64,000 nt of DNA from Lithobates sylvaticus (GCA_028564925.1 CM053029.1:33913026-33977025); one strand, 5' to 3'. Positions 34,850-48,093 are shown, counted from the first letter of the stretch. The notes: a model not told the origin generated them from the sequence alone. Numbers and translations are program-made.

Positions 34850-36512
34850 ATGTGGGGTCCCCCCTAAATATCCATACCAGACCCTTCAGGTCTGGGATGG
34901 ATTTTAAGGGGAACCCCGGCAAAAAAAAAAAAAAATGGCGTGGGGTCCCCCTCAAAATTCATACCAGATCTTTTATCCGAGCACGCAACCTGGCAGGCCG
35001 CAGGAAAAGAGGGGGGGATGAGAGCGCCCCCCCCTCCTGAACCGTACCAGGCCACATGCCCTCAACATTGGGAGGGTGCTTTGGGGTCCCCCCAAAGCAC
35101 CTTGTCCCCATGTTGATGAGGACAAGGGCTTCGTCCCCACAACCCTGGCCATTGGTTGTGGGGGTCTGCGGGCGGGGGGCTTATCGGAATCTGGAAGCCC
35201 CCTTTAAGAAGGAGACCCCCAGGACCCGCCCCCCTGTGTGAAATGGTAAGGGGGTACAAAAGTATCCCTACCATTTCACCAAAAAAGTGACAAAAATTGA
35301 GACGGTGTTTGACAATTCCTTTATTAAAATCTTCTTTCTTCTGGTCTTCCTTCTTCCTTTCTTCATCCTTCGGTTTCTTCATCTTCTCCTTCAGGCATCT
35401 TCTTCCATCTTCTTCTTCCATCTTCTTCTTCCTCCGATCCGCTTCTTCTTGCTCTGGTCTTCTCGTCCGGGGCCCCACCTCCCTCTGACGTCATGGGGAA
35501 GTCCCCATGACGTCCCCGTGCGTCAGAGGGGGGCAGGGTCACCAGGTGGCCCCGCCCTCCGTTATAAAAGACCTGTCAGACGCAGCAAAGCCTCACACAG
35601 CGGGAGCCTCCCATTGCGAGGAGCGGCCCAAGAAGAGACGCCGACGCCATGGAAGAAGATGCCAGACGAGAAGACCAGAGCAAGAAGAAGCGGATCAGAG
35701 GAAGAAGAAGATGAAAGAAGATGCCGGAAGGAGAAGACGAAGAAACCGAAGGATGAAGAAAGGAAGAAGGAAGACCAGAAGAAAGAAGATTTTAATAAAG
35801 GAATTGTCAAAGACCATCTCCTGTCATTTTTACCATTTTTGTCACTTTTTTGGTGAAATGGTAGGGGTACTTTTGTACCCCCTTACCATTTCACACAGGG
35901 GGGGCCGGGATCTGGGGGTCCCCTTGTTAAAGGGGGCTTCCAGATTCCGATAAGCCCCCCACCCGCAGACCCCCACAACCAATGGCCAGGGTTGTGGGGA
36001 CAAGGGCCTTGTCCTCATCAACATGGGGATAAGGTGCTTTGGGGGGGACCCCAAAGCACCCTCCCAATGTTGAGGGCATGTGGCCTGGTACGGTTCAGGA
36101 GGGGGGGGGGCGCTCTCATCCCCCCTCTTTTCCTGCGGCCTGCCAGGTTGCGTGCTCGGATAATGGCCTGGTATGGATTTTGAGGGGGACCCCATGCAAT
36201 TTTTTTTTTTTTTTTGGCCGGGGTTCCCCTTAAAATCCATCCCAGACCTGAAGGGTCTGGTATGGATATTTAGGGGGGACCCCACGTCATTTTTTTTTTA
36301 AATTTGAAGTTGGGTACCCCTTAATATCCATAGCAGACCTGAAGGGCCTGGTTATTGAATTTGGGGGGACCTCCACGCTTTTTTTTTTTGTCAATGACTT
36401 TCAATGAATGACTGTTCTCTGTGTTATGGGAGCTGACAATTCATTAGCCGCAAGTGATTTTAAATAGCTTTTTTTTCCTGCAAAAATGACACTTTGTGCA
36501 GGGACAGTTCTC
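34850..36512. repeat. Long palindromic module, copy 2
   Basis: The arms are inverted copies: 34860-35330 matches 35790-36275 in reverse, including gtgaaatggtaagggggtac, ccacaaccaatggccagggt, cttatcggaatctggaagcc and cctgaaccgtaccaggccac and their inverses. The centre near 35495 holds tgacgtca (35486-35493). The right arm has ttataaaag (35572-35580) and AATAAA at 35794-35799. The left arm has AATAAA on the minus strand at 35320-35325 but has lost its TATA box. Confidence 0.88.
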
Positions 36513-36529
36513 GATATTAGATATACTGA

Positions 36530-36800
36530 ATCTCAAATTCATTCGAATCATTTGTTATATCCGCTATAATAATTTCTTTCATATTAGTTGAAATTCGATA
36601 TTTGGTAGTTGGATTCGAATAATTTGGAGCCGAAATCCGTAAACCGAATTTCGTATTCATTCGAATCATTCGAATCATTCGTTATATCCGCTATAATAAT
36701 TTATTTCGTATTAGTTGAAATTCGATATTTGGAAGTTGGATTCGAACAATTTGGATTTCGTATTCCGTACAGAATTCGTATTCCGTACAGATATCGTATT
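36530..36800. repeat. 128-bp tandem repeat inside the hAT right end
   Basis: The block gttatatccgctataataat to ggattcgaa.aatttgga occurs at about 36554 and again at about 36681, with a few substitutions. Confidence 0.8.
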
Positions 36801-39493
36801 CTAAAAAATTCATACTACGGATTCGTACGAATGTACGAATTTCGAAAAGCTCGTACGAATTTTCGATTCGTACGAAACTAATCGCACATGTCTAGTGGGA
36901 GCTACCGCCCAATATCCTTGCTGAACACATATCTTAAATTGTTCACCAAGATACTGGCCTCTAGACTACAAGTACATATACCCCGAATCATACATCTAGA
37001 TCAAGTGGGATTTGGCCACTCTTACCAACACACCAAGTGTCTTTCTCAGCACAGACGCAGAGAAAGCTTTTGATGGGGTTAACTAGGCTTTCAAGTCTGC
37101 CACACTGAAGCACATGGGACTGGGGAGTTCCATGATGAACTGGATCTCAGCGATCTATACAACACCGTCGGCACGGGTCAGGGCCAATGGGATTCTCTCA
37201 GACTCTTTCACGATCACAAATGGAACACGCCAGGGATGCTCACTTTCACCTATCCTATTTGCTCTATCATTAGAACCCTTTCTATGTCATATAAGGTGGA
37301 ACCCTGATATTACAGGAATTGTGATAAAGCAAACTCAATATAAAGTGTCGGCAGACAATCTAATGTTCTCCCTTTCGAACCCAATAGTATCTCTCCCGAA
37401 CTTATTACGGGAATTTACAATATACGGAACACTCTCCAACCTTAAAATTAATTTTGCCAAGTCGGAAGCGATGGGTGTGAAAATATCGTCAGCTCAACTT
37501 GCATACTTCCAAGCCGGGTTTAAGCTGAAATGGACAAACATGGCACTAAAGTACCTGGGTACATACATCCCCCATTCATTTTCGAAATGATATGACTTTA
37601 ATTTTCCTCCCCTTTTAAGGAAAGTAAGAATGTTATTGAATACATGGCAATCCGGCCATTACTCTTGGCTGGGGCGCTGCAATATACTGAAGATGTTTAT
37701 ACTTCCGAAATTTCTATACATGATGCAAGCTCTGCCCATACAGATACCAAATAGCTACTTTAAACAAATTCAATCGCTCTTTACGGACTTTGTATGGGCC
37801 AAGAAAAGACCCAGGCTGGCCAACACGTTGCTTGTTCTTCCCAAGCAATGTGGTGGCCTGGCATTACCAAATCTTAGAGCCTATTACTAAGCGACACACC
37901 TGGGGAGACTTCTAGACTGGTGCCGCCATCAAGAGACTAAGTTGCGGGCTCAAATGGAACAGGCACAAAGTATAGTGCCCCTGCAAGGCACCCCATGGTG
38001 TTTTAAGGGTTTACCATCCGAGGTCAAGCAACATCCACTAATTGGAAACCCAGCACGGATTTGTGCATGCCTTATATCCCAGATGTCCCTCTCCTCCCAG
38101 AATTCTCCTATATATCCAGTACTGGGTAATCCCTTCTTTACGCCCGGTATCAGTGAAGGCCCCTTTCGGAACCTGTTAGAATCAGGCATACACCAAGCAT
38201 CCCATTTTAGCTCGGGGGGCGTTGGAACACAGTGGCACAGCTTTTGGACCCTACAGGTCCATTCCATCTAGATTTTATGAGAGCATTACAACTGAAACAC
38301 TTCCTTAATACGATTCAGCCACTTTCATTGACTTACTCGCTTACAAATGCTCCCCCAGAGGATTTTACCCCACCGGGCTTGCTCAAATGGGAAGAAGATT
38401 TGGGGACTCAGTTCAATAATGCTAAAAGGCAGCTTATTCTTAAATACACGCATAAATCCTCCATCTGTGCCAAGACTCAAGAAACCAATTATAAAATTCT
38501 ATCCCGCTGGTATAGGACTCCAGCCCTGCTACATACATTTTTTCCAATGACATCAGATAGATGCTGGCGCTGTCAGACAGAAAGAGGAGACATGTTACAT
38601 ATTTTCTGGTAGTGCCCCAAATTGATGCACTTTTGGAAAATAGTACACGAGACAATAAAAAAATGACTGAAATAACTATTCCCGGCGACCCAGCTCTCTT
38701 TCTTCTCCATGCAACCCACACCCCGGACAGTAAATACAAAAAAACGGTGATTCGTCACCTACTAGACGAGGCCATGGCTTGTATACCGCTTTGCTGGAAG
38801 TCTGCCATCCCGCCGTCCATTGACTTATGGTTCCAAAAAGTGGAGGAAATAAGGAAAATGGAGGACCTGGTCCTCACCGAGCAAAAAAGACAGGAGACAT
38901 ACACGAGACGTGGCAACGTTGGTCTATGTTCCTATGTTCGGTTGAGGGTCAGGCCATGAGAAGATATCACTTAAACAAATAATCTATAGCTTAGCGTCTG
39001 GGGAACTATAAGTACCTGTGAGTATATGAATGACTTTCTTTTCTGGAGATTAACCTCATAACGATCCATGGTCGTGGGTTGTGCCTTCCCTTCCCTTTCT
39101 CCCCTTCTGCCTTCCTCCCCCCTCCCTTCTTTTCTTTACAACTATTTTTACTTTTCTACTATTTCTTCCAAAAAAAAATTAGAAAATGGGAGCTGATCTC
39201 AAGGGACTACTATAATTTATAAACTACACAATAAATTTCACAATATTAGACAATCTAGACTACACCCAGGGGAGAGATATATTTCGATCCACCCTATACG
39301 CGTGAATAATAGATGTTATCAATATGATATTTAATACCTTCAAGAAACTGCTTATGATTGTTAAGATATTATGTTATATATTAAAACGCAAAGATCAATG
39401 TCTGTATTGTAATGTACACTATTATATACCTATTGGTCCTTGTGGGCCCTGTTCTTTTGAAAAAAAAATAATAAAAAAAAAGAAAGAAAAGGA

Positions 39494-40690
39494 AGTCAAT
39501 CTCGCCACTTTTATTGGCGAGATTGACACCTTGCGAGCCCCGTCACATGGTATGGATTTTAAGGGGAAGCCCCTATGCCGGAAAAACGGCGTGGGGTTCC
39601 CCCCAAAATCGATACCAGACCCTTATCCGAGCACGCAGCCCGGCCGGTCAGGAAATGGGGGTGGGGACGAGCGAGCCCTCCTGAACCGTACTAGGCCGTG
39701 TGCCCTCAACATGGGGGGTGGGTGCTTTGGGAAAGGGGGGCCCCCACCCCAAAGCACCTTGTCCTCATGTTGATGAGGACAAGGGCCTCTTCCCGACAAC
39801 CCTGGCCGTTGGTTGTTGGGGTTTGCAGCCGGGGGGCTTATCGGAATCCGGGAGTCCCCTTCAATAAGGGGGCGCCCAGATCCCGGCCCCCCACCCTATG
39901 TGAATGAGTATGGGGTACGATGTACCCCTACCCATTCACCTGGGGAAAAAAGTGTAAATAAAAAAAAAACACAACACAAGTTTTTAAAATACTTAGCTCC
40001 GAGAAGGAGAAGAAGGAGAAGAAGGAGGCGGCGACGACAACACAAGACTGGGCCACCGCTAGTAAAAGAGCTGTAAGAAGATAGCGGAGGCCCGGCAAGA
40101 AGAACCGAAGAGCGGGACAAGACCCCAGAAGTCGGAACAAGACCCCTGGACGGCGGCGACGAGGAAGAAGAAAGCCGGGCTCCTCCGCTAGTAAAAGAGC
40201 TAGCAGAAGATAGCGGAGGAGTCCGGCGAGAAGACCCCCGAAGACAGAAGAAGACCCCCGGAGCTGTGTAATAAAGTATTTTAAGAATTTGTGTTGTGTT
40301 TTTTTTATTTACACTTTTTTCCCCAGGTGAATGGGTAGGGGTACATCGTACACCATACTCATTCACATAGGGTGGGGGGCCGGTATCTGGGCGCCCCCTT
40401 ATTGAAGGGGGCTCCCGGATTCCGATAAGCCCCCCGCAGCCCCCGCAGACCCCAAAGGGACAAGGTGCTTTGGGGTGGGGGGCCCGCAGAGTGCCCCCCT
40501 TCCCCAAAGCACCCACCCCCCCATGTTGAGGGCACGCGCCCTGGTATGGTTCAGGAGGGGGGGCGCTCGCTCGTCCTCTGGCTGTGTGCTCAGATAAGGG
40601 TCTGGTATAGATTTTGGGGGGACCCCCACACCGTTTTTTTGGCATTGGGGCTTCCCCTTAAAATCCATACCAGCCCAAAGGGCCTTCCCT
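39494..40690. repeat. Long palindromic module, copy 3
   Basis: The arms 39545-39990 and 40263-40690 are inverted copies, sharing gggtaggggtacatcgta, cttatcggaatccgggag, and ccccttaaaatccatacc and their inverses. The loop (about 39995-40262) is purine-rich and holds cgctagtaaaagagct-type direct repeats. The right arm has AATAAA at 40270-40275. No TATA pair is present, so the central promoter seems to be deleted. Its left edge (aggaagtcaatctcgcc) matches the outer edge of copy 4. Confidence 0.85.
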
Positions 40691-41009
40691 CTCGCGCTCG
40701 CTGCGATAGAAAAATGTGTTTTTCCTATTGCAGCCAGCGCAAGATGTACTGTTACATTCTCGCGGGCAGGTACTGTAGCTGCCCTTCCGTCGTATTTTGG
40801 TCCGTCGAACCAGCATACAGACGAACAGTTTTCCCGCTAGGAACTGACTCTGGCGGAGTTCCGGCGGGAAAATTTAAAACATTTCTAAAGTCCATCAGAT
40901 TTTTGCAATGCAAAGGTTTGATGGAGCCCACACACGATCGGAATGTCCGATGGATTCGTTCCGTCAGACCTTTGCTGTAAAAAAGTCCGGTCGTGTGTAC
41001 GGGGCATTA
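40691..41009. mobile_element. MITE ending cgtgtgtacggggcatta
   Basis: The right end, read inverted, is taatgccccgtacacacgac, closely similar to the end of the MITE at 42546-42974. A clear left end was not found because the palindromic module directly precedes it. No coding sequence. Confidence 0.5.
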
Positions 41010-42543
41010 GATACAAATGTGGGGGTGATATTTCATAGTTCCCAAACCAAAGATTAAAAATTAAAACCAACCATATGGAATTCTGCCTTTAGTCTTACCG
41101 ATAGAAAAAGATAAATACAATGGGAGAAAGACGAAAACATCTCGGAATATTGTGTGGACCAGCCACACAAAGTTCTAAAAAAAAAACAGGGCATGAGAAT
41201 TTTAGGCACAATTCCTCCTTGGAGAATCACAAAAGCATTTACTACACATCCATCAACGCACTCATCATTACAGATTTCTGAAGCCACAGCTGAACCACTT
41301 CCAGGGTGTTTTTATTCTGGGGTCTCGTACCTCCAGACATCAAAAATACCTTCCAAAGGAATACACCTTACTGTATCCTCTGACCATATATGTCAAACTT
41401 TAAAGGGGTCTAAAGGCCTTAGCGACAAAACTGGGTGTTTTATGTACTGTGCGGCCATCCGATTGTGGGAAGCCTTCAATCCTTCCCATGCATGAACCTC
41501 CTAGTGCCCATGGCAATTCGAATCGTCTTATCGTCTTACCCCTGCGTCCAGGGAAACCAATTGTGTGGAGCACCGCACCTATTTTGGGGAGCACCGCCAG
41601 GTGCCTTCTTCTGCGGTGGATCGACAGACTACAGCTAGTCCCCCAACTAAAGACCCCAACCGAGGTGTTATCACTCCCAAATTAGGTCTCTACCCCTCAT
41701 AGTGTATGCATACACAAGCGTTTCCGTTGTACGCCCATACACTGCGTCACCAGATTAAGCCGCACAGAAAACACAATTACACCGCTTACTCTACAGAACA
41801 ATGTGGCTTCTTTCTGTACCTAGATATTACAATAAACAACATGAATGCCTCCTGTTTGCTCTCTACCCAAAACTGTATTACAGTATAAAACAAAAAAATG
41901 TAAAACAATCTTTCAAACGCCAGTGTTTTCCCATTGTCCCTCCAAGTAGAAATCAGAAGACCGCCAGCTCCTCCCACCAACTTTCTGTGGATACATCAAA
42001 ATGCTGTAGGCAAGAACCCATCAAACTGGTTCATTTAAATATCAATGAACGGGAAGAGGGAGGGGGAGCCTAGTTTTTAAAATGCAGGCTGTACAATACA
42101 AGTCTAAAAAAACAATGAATTGCCATCTGAGAAACTCCCATACATTTATAAAATAGAAATAACACACCAATTTAAAGCTAGTTTCTCTATCCACTGAAAC
42201 CTAGTGCAAAGCAGAGATTTCAATAAAAAAACAAAATTCAATACAGAAAACGCAATAGCTTTACTTAAAAATATGTAAAAAGTACAAAAATAGAATTCAC
42301 TTAAAAAGGAAATGGTGCCTAGAGAGAAGGTGATGGCCCAGACCACATGGCTACACACACAAAGGAATCGGAGCAGTTTCCACTCTAGGATGATTTACAA
42401 GCTGAAAAGCACAACATCCTTAAGACTGCACATCTTAAAATGGCCGCCGACCATGACCTCATGGTGATTACTACAAAAGCCAGGCCACAATAAAATGGCA
42501 ATTTTCCCGCCAAAACCAAAATCCAATACTAAAATCGCCACTC
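41010..42543. other. Unassigned 1.5-kb sequence
   Basis: I see no supported gene, RNA or repeat structure. The frames here are short and lack recognisable motifs. Confidence 0.5.
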
Positions 42544-42545
42544 TA

Positions 42546-42974
42546 ATGCCGCGTACACATGGTCAGAATTCTCGTCGGAAAAAGCTCTGATGGTTTTTCC
42601 CGTCGGAATTCCGATGGAATTTCGCTCAAACTGTCTTGCCTACACACGGTCACACCAAATTACGACGGTCTGTAACACAGCGGCATAAAACACGTTCGAC
42701 AGCACTATAGAAGGGAAGTTTAATGCTTCCGAGAATGCGTCAAATTGTTTCCGAGCATGCGTCGGAATTTTACGTGTCGGAATTGCATACACACAATCGG
42801 AAAATCCGATAGAAAGGTTTTCCGTCGGAAAAATTGAGAACAGGTTCTCAATCCAAAGTCCGTCGGAAATTCCGACAGAAAAAGACCGATGGGCAAACAC
42901 ACGGTCGGAAAATCCGTTGAAAAGCTCCCATCGGACTGTTTCCATCGGAAATTCCAACCGCGTGTACGCCGCAT
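42546..42974. mobile_element. 429-bp MITE with atgccgcgtacac ends
   Basis: Inverted ends are atgccgcgtacac and gtgtacgccgcat (one mismatch), between TA dinucleotides at 42544-42545 and 42975-42976. Internally, tccgtcggaaa and its inverse are repeated many times. There is no coding sequence. The TA flanks fit Tc1/mariner or a related group, but the class is uncertain. Confidence 0.7.
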
Positions 42975-42976
42975 TA

Positions 42977-44099
42977 TACTGAGAAAAACAGCTAAACCTA
43001 CAATAGCTTACATTAAATGATGCCTAGAAACAAGATGGTGGCTCATGTCACATGGTTTCACACACAAGGGAATGGTGTCTGCACCTACCCCTATAGGATG
43101 ACCCATGGCCAAACAAAAGTGTTAAAGTTACATGAAAAAGCTCAACTTAAAACATACACTTTAGGAACAGTTCCACTGAAAAGTATGTAATCTCACCGCA
43201 CAATTGAGAATGCACACTTAGTAACATATGCTATCCATTGAAACAACAACAAAAGGAAATGGCAGTCGAAAGCCAGAGTATGACAAAATGGTGCCATTAA
43301 CGCATGCAAAGCAGTTGTTCCCGCCAAAACCAGCACAAGCTTCCCTACTAGCCAAACCTCCCCACACAAACTGACAAAAATGGGACATCACATTTAATGC
43401 ATAGACAAACACTTTAGTTTGTCTGTGACACATATAAGAAGTATATAACAAAATAAAAACCGAGCTACAACTAGTACATAGTAAATTAGGCTGCTGCTCA
43501 AGGTGGGATACACACACAAAAACACATGTAAGGAAAAAAAGCTGCGCCAAAAAAGGAAAAAACATACAGTAATATCTAATGTGGTTTAAACAATAAATAA
43601 TACAATGTGCCCCACAAGGTAATGTCCTTAATAATAAGAACTTGCACTGCCCCAGGAACCCTAATGTCCCCTTAGGTTAACAGTCTCTGGCAGCACAATG
43701 TCCTAGAGATAATGATAGGAACAAAAGCGAGCTGTTCAACAATGTCCAAGTGGAGACATTTGGGGAAGAAATGTTAGTAAAGGAGATGATCCTGGTGTTT
43801 AAAGGTAGACAGATAAGGCACCCCGGTGACTTGGAAATGACGTCAATGGTGAACACAGTGCCCGACACCCTTATACAATGGCTGCTTACCAAAGAGCAGA
43901 GGTAAGAAGGCTCTGCTAATATACTAGACGACCAAAGGCTGCGATTCCTCCTGTTTTCCTGTGGTAACAATCGATACTCCAAGTGATATGGATATAGGGG
44001 ACTGCTTGTTCACATGGGGTCCCACAATTTTTCAACTTGAAAAGTGGATGATCTGTAGGAAGGGGTTCTGACACTGTAATGTTCATGTAACACTGCTTG
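42977..44099. other. Unassigned sequence
   Basis: About 1.1 kb without a supported feature. An open frame of about 100 codons on the minus strand at 43677-43982 has no recognisable motif and starts at a plausible ATG only by chance. Confidence 0.45.
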
Positions 44100-44426
44100 C
44101 ACTACTAAAAAATGTATGGGGACCCGGGTACTGCCCCAGGGGACATGTATCAATGCAAAAAAAAAGTTTTTAAAACTGAAGTTTTTTTTCAGGAATAGTG
44201 ATTTTAAGAATGATTAAAGTAAAATAATAAAAATGAAATAATCCTTTAAATATTGTGCCTGGGGAATCCCCTTAGTCTGCCTGTAAAGTAGCACATTTTC
44301 CCCATGTTAAGAAAAGTAAAAATTACATTTCTAGAGGAACAAATGTCATTTAAAATTGCTCACGGCTGTAATGTATTGCCAGATCCCGGTAATATACATA
44401 AAAAATCATTTAAAAAACTGTGTGCA

Positions 44427-44635
44427 CCCCCCCCCCCCCCCCCCCCCAGTCCATACCAGGCCCTTTGGGTCTGGTATGGATATTAAGGTGAACTCCACTC
44501 CAACATTTTTAAAAAAAAAATGGTGTGGGGGTCCCCCCCAAAATCCATACCATACCATATAAAAAAACGGCATGGGTTCCCCCCGTCCATACCAGGCCGT
44601 TTTTTTCTTAATTCTGTCACAGGGCTCCCCTTAAC
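44427..44635. repeat. Fragment of the palindromic module, after a C tract
   Basis: After about 20 consecutive C residues comes ccataccaggccctttgggt and its inverse, then gtgggggtcccccccaaaat, as in the outer arms of the palindromic modules. The promoter part is missing. Confidence 0.7.
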
Positions 44636-46903
44636 CACTTCAATACACTATATTATATATTGTACACTGCACTATATTCCCTGCACTGTATTATATATAT
44701 ATTACACTGGGTGCACTATATACTCTGAACTGCAGTATATACAGTGCTTTGCAAAAGTATTCACCCCCTTGGCATTTTTCGTGTTTTGTTCCCTCACAAC
44801 CTGGAATTAACATGGATTGTTTGAAGATTTGCATCATTTAATTTACATAAAATGCCAACAACTTTGAAGATTTTTTTATTTGTTTTTTATGTGAAGCAAA
44901 CAAGTAGGACAAAATAACAGAAAAAGTGAATGTGCATAACTATTCACACCCCCCCTAAAGTCAATACTTTGTAGAGCCACCTTTTTGCGGCTATCACAGC
45001 TCCAAGTCGCTTTGGATAAGTCTCTTTGAGCTTGCCACATATTACCACTGGTATTTTTGGCCAATCCTCCTTGCAAAACTGCTCCAGCTCCTTCAAGTTG
45101 GATGGTTTGCGCTTGTGAACACAATCTTTAAGTCTGACCACAGATTTTCTATTGGATTCAGGTCTGGGCTTTGACTAGGCCATTCCAACACATTTACATG
45201 TTTCCCCTTAAACCACTCGAATGTTGCTTTAGCAGTGTGTTTGGGTTCATTGTCCTGCTGGAAGGTGAACCTCCGTCCTAGCCTCAAATCACGCACAGAG
45301 TGGTACAGGTTTTGCTCAAGAATATCCCTGTGTTTAGCACCATCCATCTTTCCCTCAACTCTGACTAGTTTCCCAGTCCCGACTGCTGGAAAAACATCCC
45401 CACAGCATGATGCTGCCACCACCATGTTTCACTGTGGGGATGATGTTCTTTGGGTGATTTGATGTGTTGGGGTTGCGCCAGACATAGCTTTTTCTTTGAT
45501 GACCACAAAGTTCAATTTTAGTCTCATCAGACCAGAGCACCTTCCTCCATACATTTTGGAAGTCTCCCACATGCCTTTTCGCAAATTCAAAACATGCCAT
45601 TTTGTTTTTTGCTGAAAGTAATGGCTTTCTTCGGGCCACTAAAGCCCAACTCTATGGAGCGTACGGCTTATTGTCGTCCTATGTACAGATACTCCAGTCT
45701 CTGCTGTGGAACTCTGCAGCTCCTCCAAGGTTACCTTAGGTCTCTGTGCTGCCTCTCTGATTAATGCCCTCCTTGCCCGGTCCCTGAGTTTTGGAATGCG
45801 GCCATCTCTTGGCAGGTTTGCTGTTGTGCCATGTTCTTTCCATTTTTTTTAAAATCAGAAAACAAGTTTATTGGAACAAACATAATAAATGTACATACAT
45901 TCCAAAGACATGTGTTTCACAGATCTCATAGATAACTGTCGTTACTTTATACTGGTTAAGTATATGACATGAATAGTAATGGCTAGGTAACGTATAACCT
46001 GAGAACATAATAAAATTTAGTTGCACAGAAATATGAGTGGTATGTTGCAATGAATTAACTGACCTGTCTGCCTTTCTGGTTCATCATTGGGATAGACCCT
46101 GACTTCTCACAAATAAACAACCAAGATATTTGTCTCTCCTCTAATAAATTTTGCAGACAGATAACATGTAAAAAAACTAGTCAACAAATAACATTAACAA
46201 TGCCCTCAGGACCTAATTCACCTAATGAAATATTATGCACCTGTAACATTTATTGCGTCCACCATTGCACTGCTTTCACAATGCTTCATAGAGTGTATTC
46301 TATCCCATTGCCACTACAGGTCTCGTTTCCCCCCCTCAGTCTACATCTGCAGTAGTCTATCTCTTACCAGCTGAGCAGGGCCCAACCCAGGGGTATCTAG
46401 CCAAGGTTGCCACAATGAGTACATTTTTTTCAGTGCATTACGATGTTGGTATGTAAGCTTTTCTCGTATAAGTAAGCTATTTACCGATTCCACCCATTGC
46501 CTGCCCGCTGGAACCTTCGGGGTGATCCAAAGTCTCGCAATTGCTTTGTGGGCCAGATATAGCAGACGGATAACTGCTGTGTGTCCATTGGGTGACAAGG
46601 AGGGTATTTCCAAGGCACCCAGCAGGCACACAACTGGGTCTTGCATCTGTGGTATTTGGTATACCTGGGATATAATATTGATGATATATTGCCAGTACCT
46701 AAAAAGTTTTGGGCATTTCCACATCATATGCATGAGGTCACCTCTGTGTCCATTACACTTTGGGCAGAGTGGGGACTCTCTAAACCCCCACTTGTGAAGC
46801 CGTGATGGGGTTCTATATACTCTGTGTAGAAAGAGAAAATAAGCTAGGCAGATAATGACAGTGTGTGAACATATGTGGTCTATCACATCCCAAATATTTG
46901 AAC

Positions 46904-48093
46904 ACAAAAAATGATGTAGGCCTAGTGTGCATAAACACGGCCAATACCCCTAAGGGATGTTTGTAGAACTAGATAGACACAAGGAGAGTATATGCAATTC
47001 AAAAAGGTATGTTTATTACAGGCTATACACTAAAGTGCACATTTTTCTCAGTTTAGACAAACTGTGAGAGAGGGCATACATAAAGCATACTCAAATTGAC
47101 AATGTCGGACAGAGATACAAAATATAAAGATATCTCTAACATTGAGAGGTTATAGACTTGCAATATATGTGAGGTCTAGGAAAACGCTGACATGTTTCGG
47201 ACTTTTGTCCTTTTTCAAAGGCGGATTAATATCCTGTTCTTTCACATCTAAATAATGTGAGCAGATAAATATTAGTACAATAGGTATATAAAATACAAAT
47301 GGTCAGAGAATTTACATATTAAGTGCCATAATATAGATCAACAGAATAGTGTGTTGTGGGTGTGGTACTCACATGCAGAGAGAATAGTCCCTTCCAAATG
47401 TAATAGGATTGAGGACCGAATATGGGCCTCATAGATCCGGTGTGTACAGTAGTGTATTGCCAGTACTGTTAAAAGCATGTAACAATGCCGCACGAGTAAA
47501 TGGCGGGCTGTTGGGGGCTCCAAAAGCTGCAAGGTCTCATACAAGAAACAGGCAGATGGCCTGTGACTTGAAAGCGTATGACCAATGGGGAATGAAAGCT
47601 GTGGAAGTATAAGATGTGGGGTATTAGTCAAATAGATCAAAAGATGAGGGCCCAAAAGGGAGTTACTAGATAGAGGTATAAGTAATATTACCTGTATATG
47701 AGGCAGCATGAAGTGTTGTATCCCCACGGAACGCCAGATAGTGAACGGCATGTCTATAGCCGCTAGTTCTGGTTAGTTATAGTGGGTAAGGTAATTACAA
47801 TCAGCTGTATGGATGCGCGAAAGTATGATGCGCCTGTGACGCTGAGTAGAGATTGGCCAAAGCTAGGGGGGCAGCAGCCTATCAGGCTGCATGTTGTCCC
47901 ACTGTGTGAGACCTCTGACATACAGGCGCTGGTCGCGGGCACGTCCAATGGGCGGAGCCGCGTCCAGCGTCATGACGTCACCGACGCGGGCGGAAGTTCT
48001 CCTACTGTCAGCCCTCCAGAGTGGAGCGTGAACAGGCAGGGCGCCGATGGAGCGGATGCGCAGGGAGATCTGGGCATGCGCATGCGTCCGAAA
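46904..48093. repeat. Left arm of the Penelope-like element
   Basis: It is the inverted copy of 48921-50093, about 98% identical by eye. Each arm holds a 137-codon open frame (47338-47751 minus, 49249-49662 plus) that differs at three residues between arms; it matches no known protein and may simply reflect recent duplication. A hammerhead-like motif lies at about 47187-47222 on the minus strand. Confidence 0.9.

Larger units (their letters stand above)
34789..36894. mobile_element. hAT with tagacatg ends and 8-bp target duplication
   Basis: Inverted ends are tagacatggga and cgcacatgtcta, and the flanks are perfect 8-bp repeats gtgggagc at 34781-34788 and 36895-36902. The insertion splits the L1 codons for CGS and YRPIS. 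The ends differ from the tagggatgagc hATs elsewhere in the window. Inside are palindromic module copy 2 and, at the right, AT-rich attcgtacgaat-type palindromes. Confidence 0.9.
32281..38960 (+). pseudogene. L1 ORF2, broken and interrupted
   Basis: The first residues MDVIQVVSLNAKGLNIPEKR and VLLQETHF match the intact ORF2. The endonuclease continues in other frames (32395-32980, with SHIDHFL). Reverse transcriptase parts are KAPGPDG near 34605, YRPISLLN near 36900, NGTRQGCSLSPILF near 37218, and an altered catalytic box in which YADD has become SADN (near 37350). A block of about 60 bp seems deleted near 37015, removing residues before the first catalytic aspartate. The cysteine motif CWRCQTERGDMLHIFW is near 38563. 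Many stops and frameshifts are present. The MITE and the hAT enter at points where the frame resumes on the far side, so both are later insertions. Confidence 0.88.
28856..39495 (+). mobile_element. Decayed L1-clade LINE with nested insertions
   Basis: This is a relative of the L1 at 15.5-22.4 kb, with ORF1 at 29021-30505, a long pyrimidine-rich spacer, ORF2 at 32281-38960 and an A-rich end near 39460-39495 (aaaaaaaaataataaaaaa). A TTAA MITE (33480-34456) and a hAT (34789-36894) interrupt ORF2. Without them the element is about 7.5 kb. The 5' end and target duplication are not resolved; the start is set where the 595-bp repeat stops. Confidence 0.82.

Noticed and set aside
39896-40645. 249-codon minus-strand frame
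   Set aside because: It runs through both arms and the loop of the palindromic module, opposite to its AATAAA signal, and has only low-complexity composition.
47338-47751. Conserved 137-codon frame present in both Penelope-like arms as a gene
   Set aside because: The arms are about 98% identical as DNA, so both frames are open for the same reason; there is no recognisable domain and no sign of selection visible from two copies.
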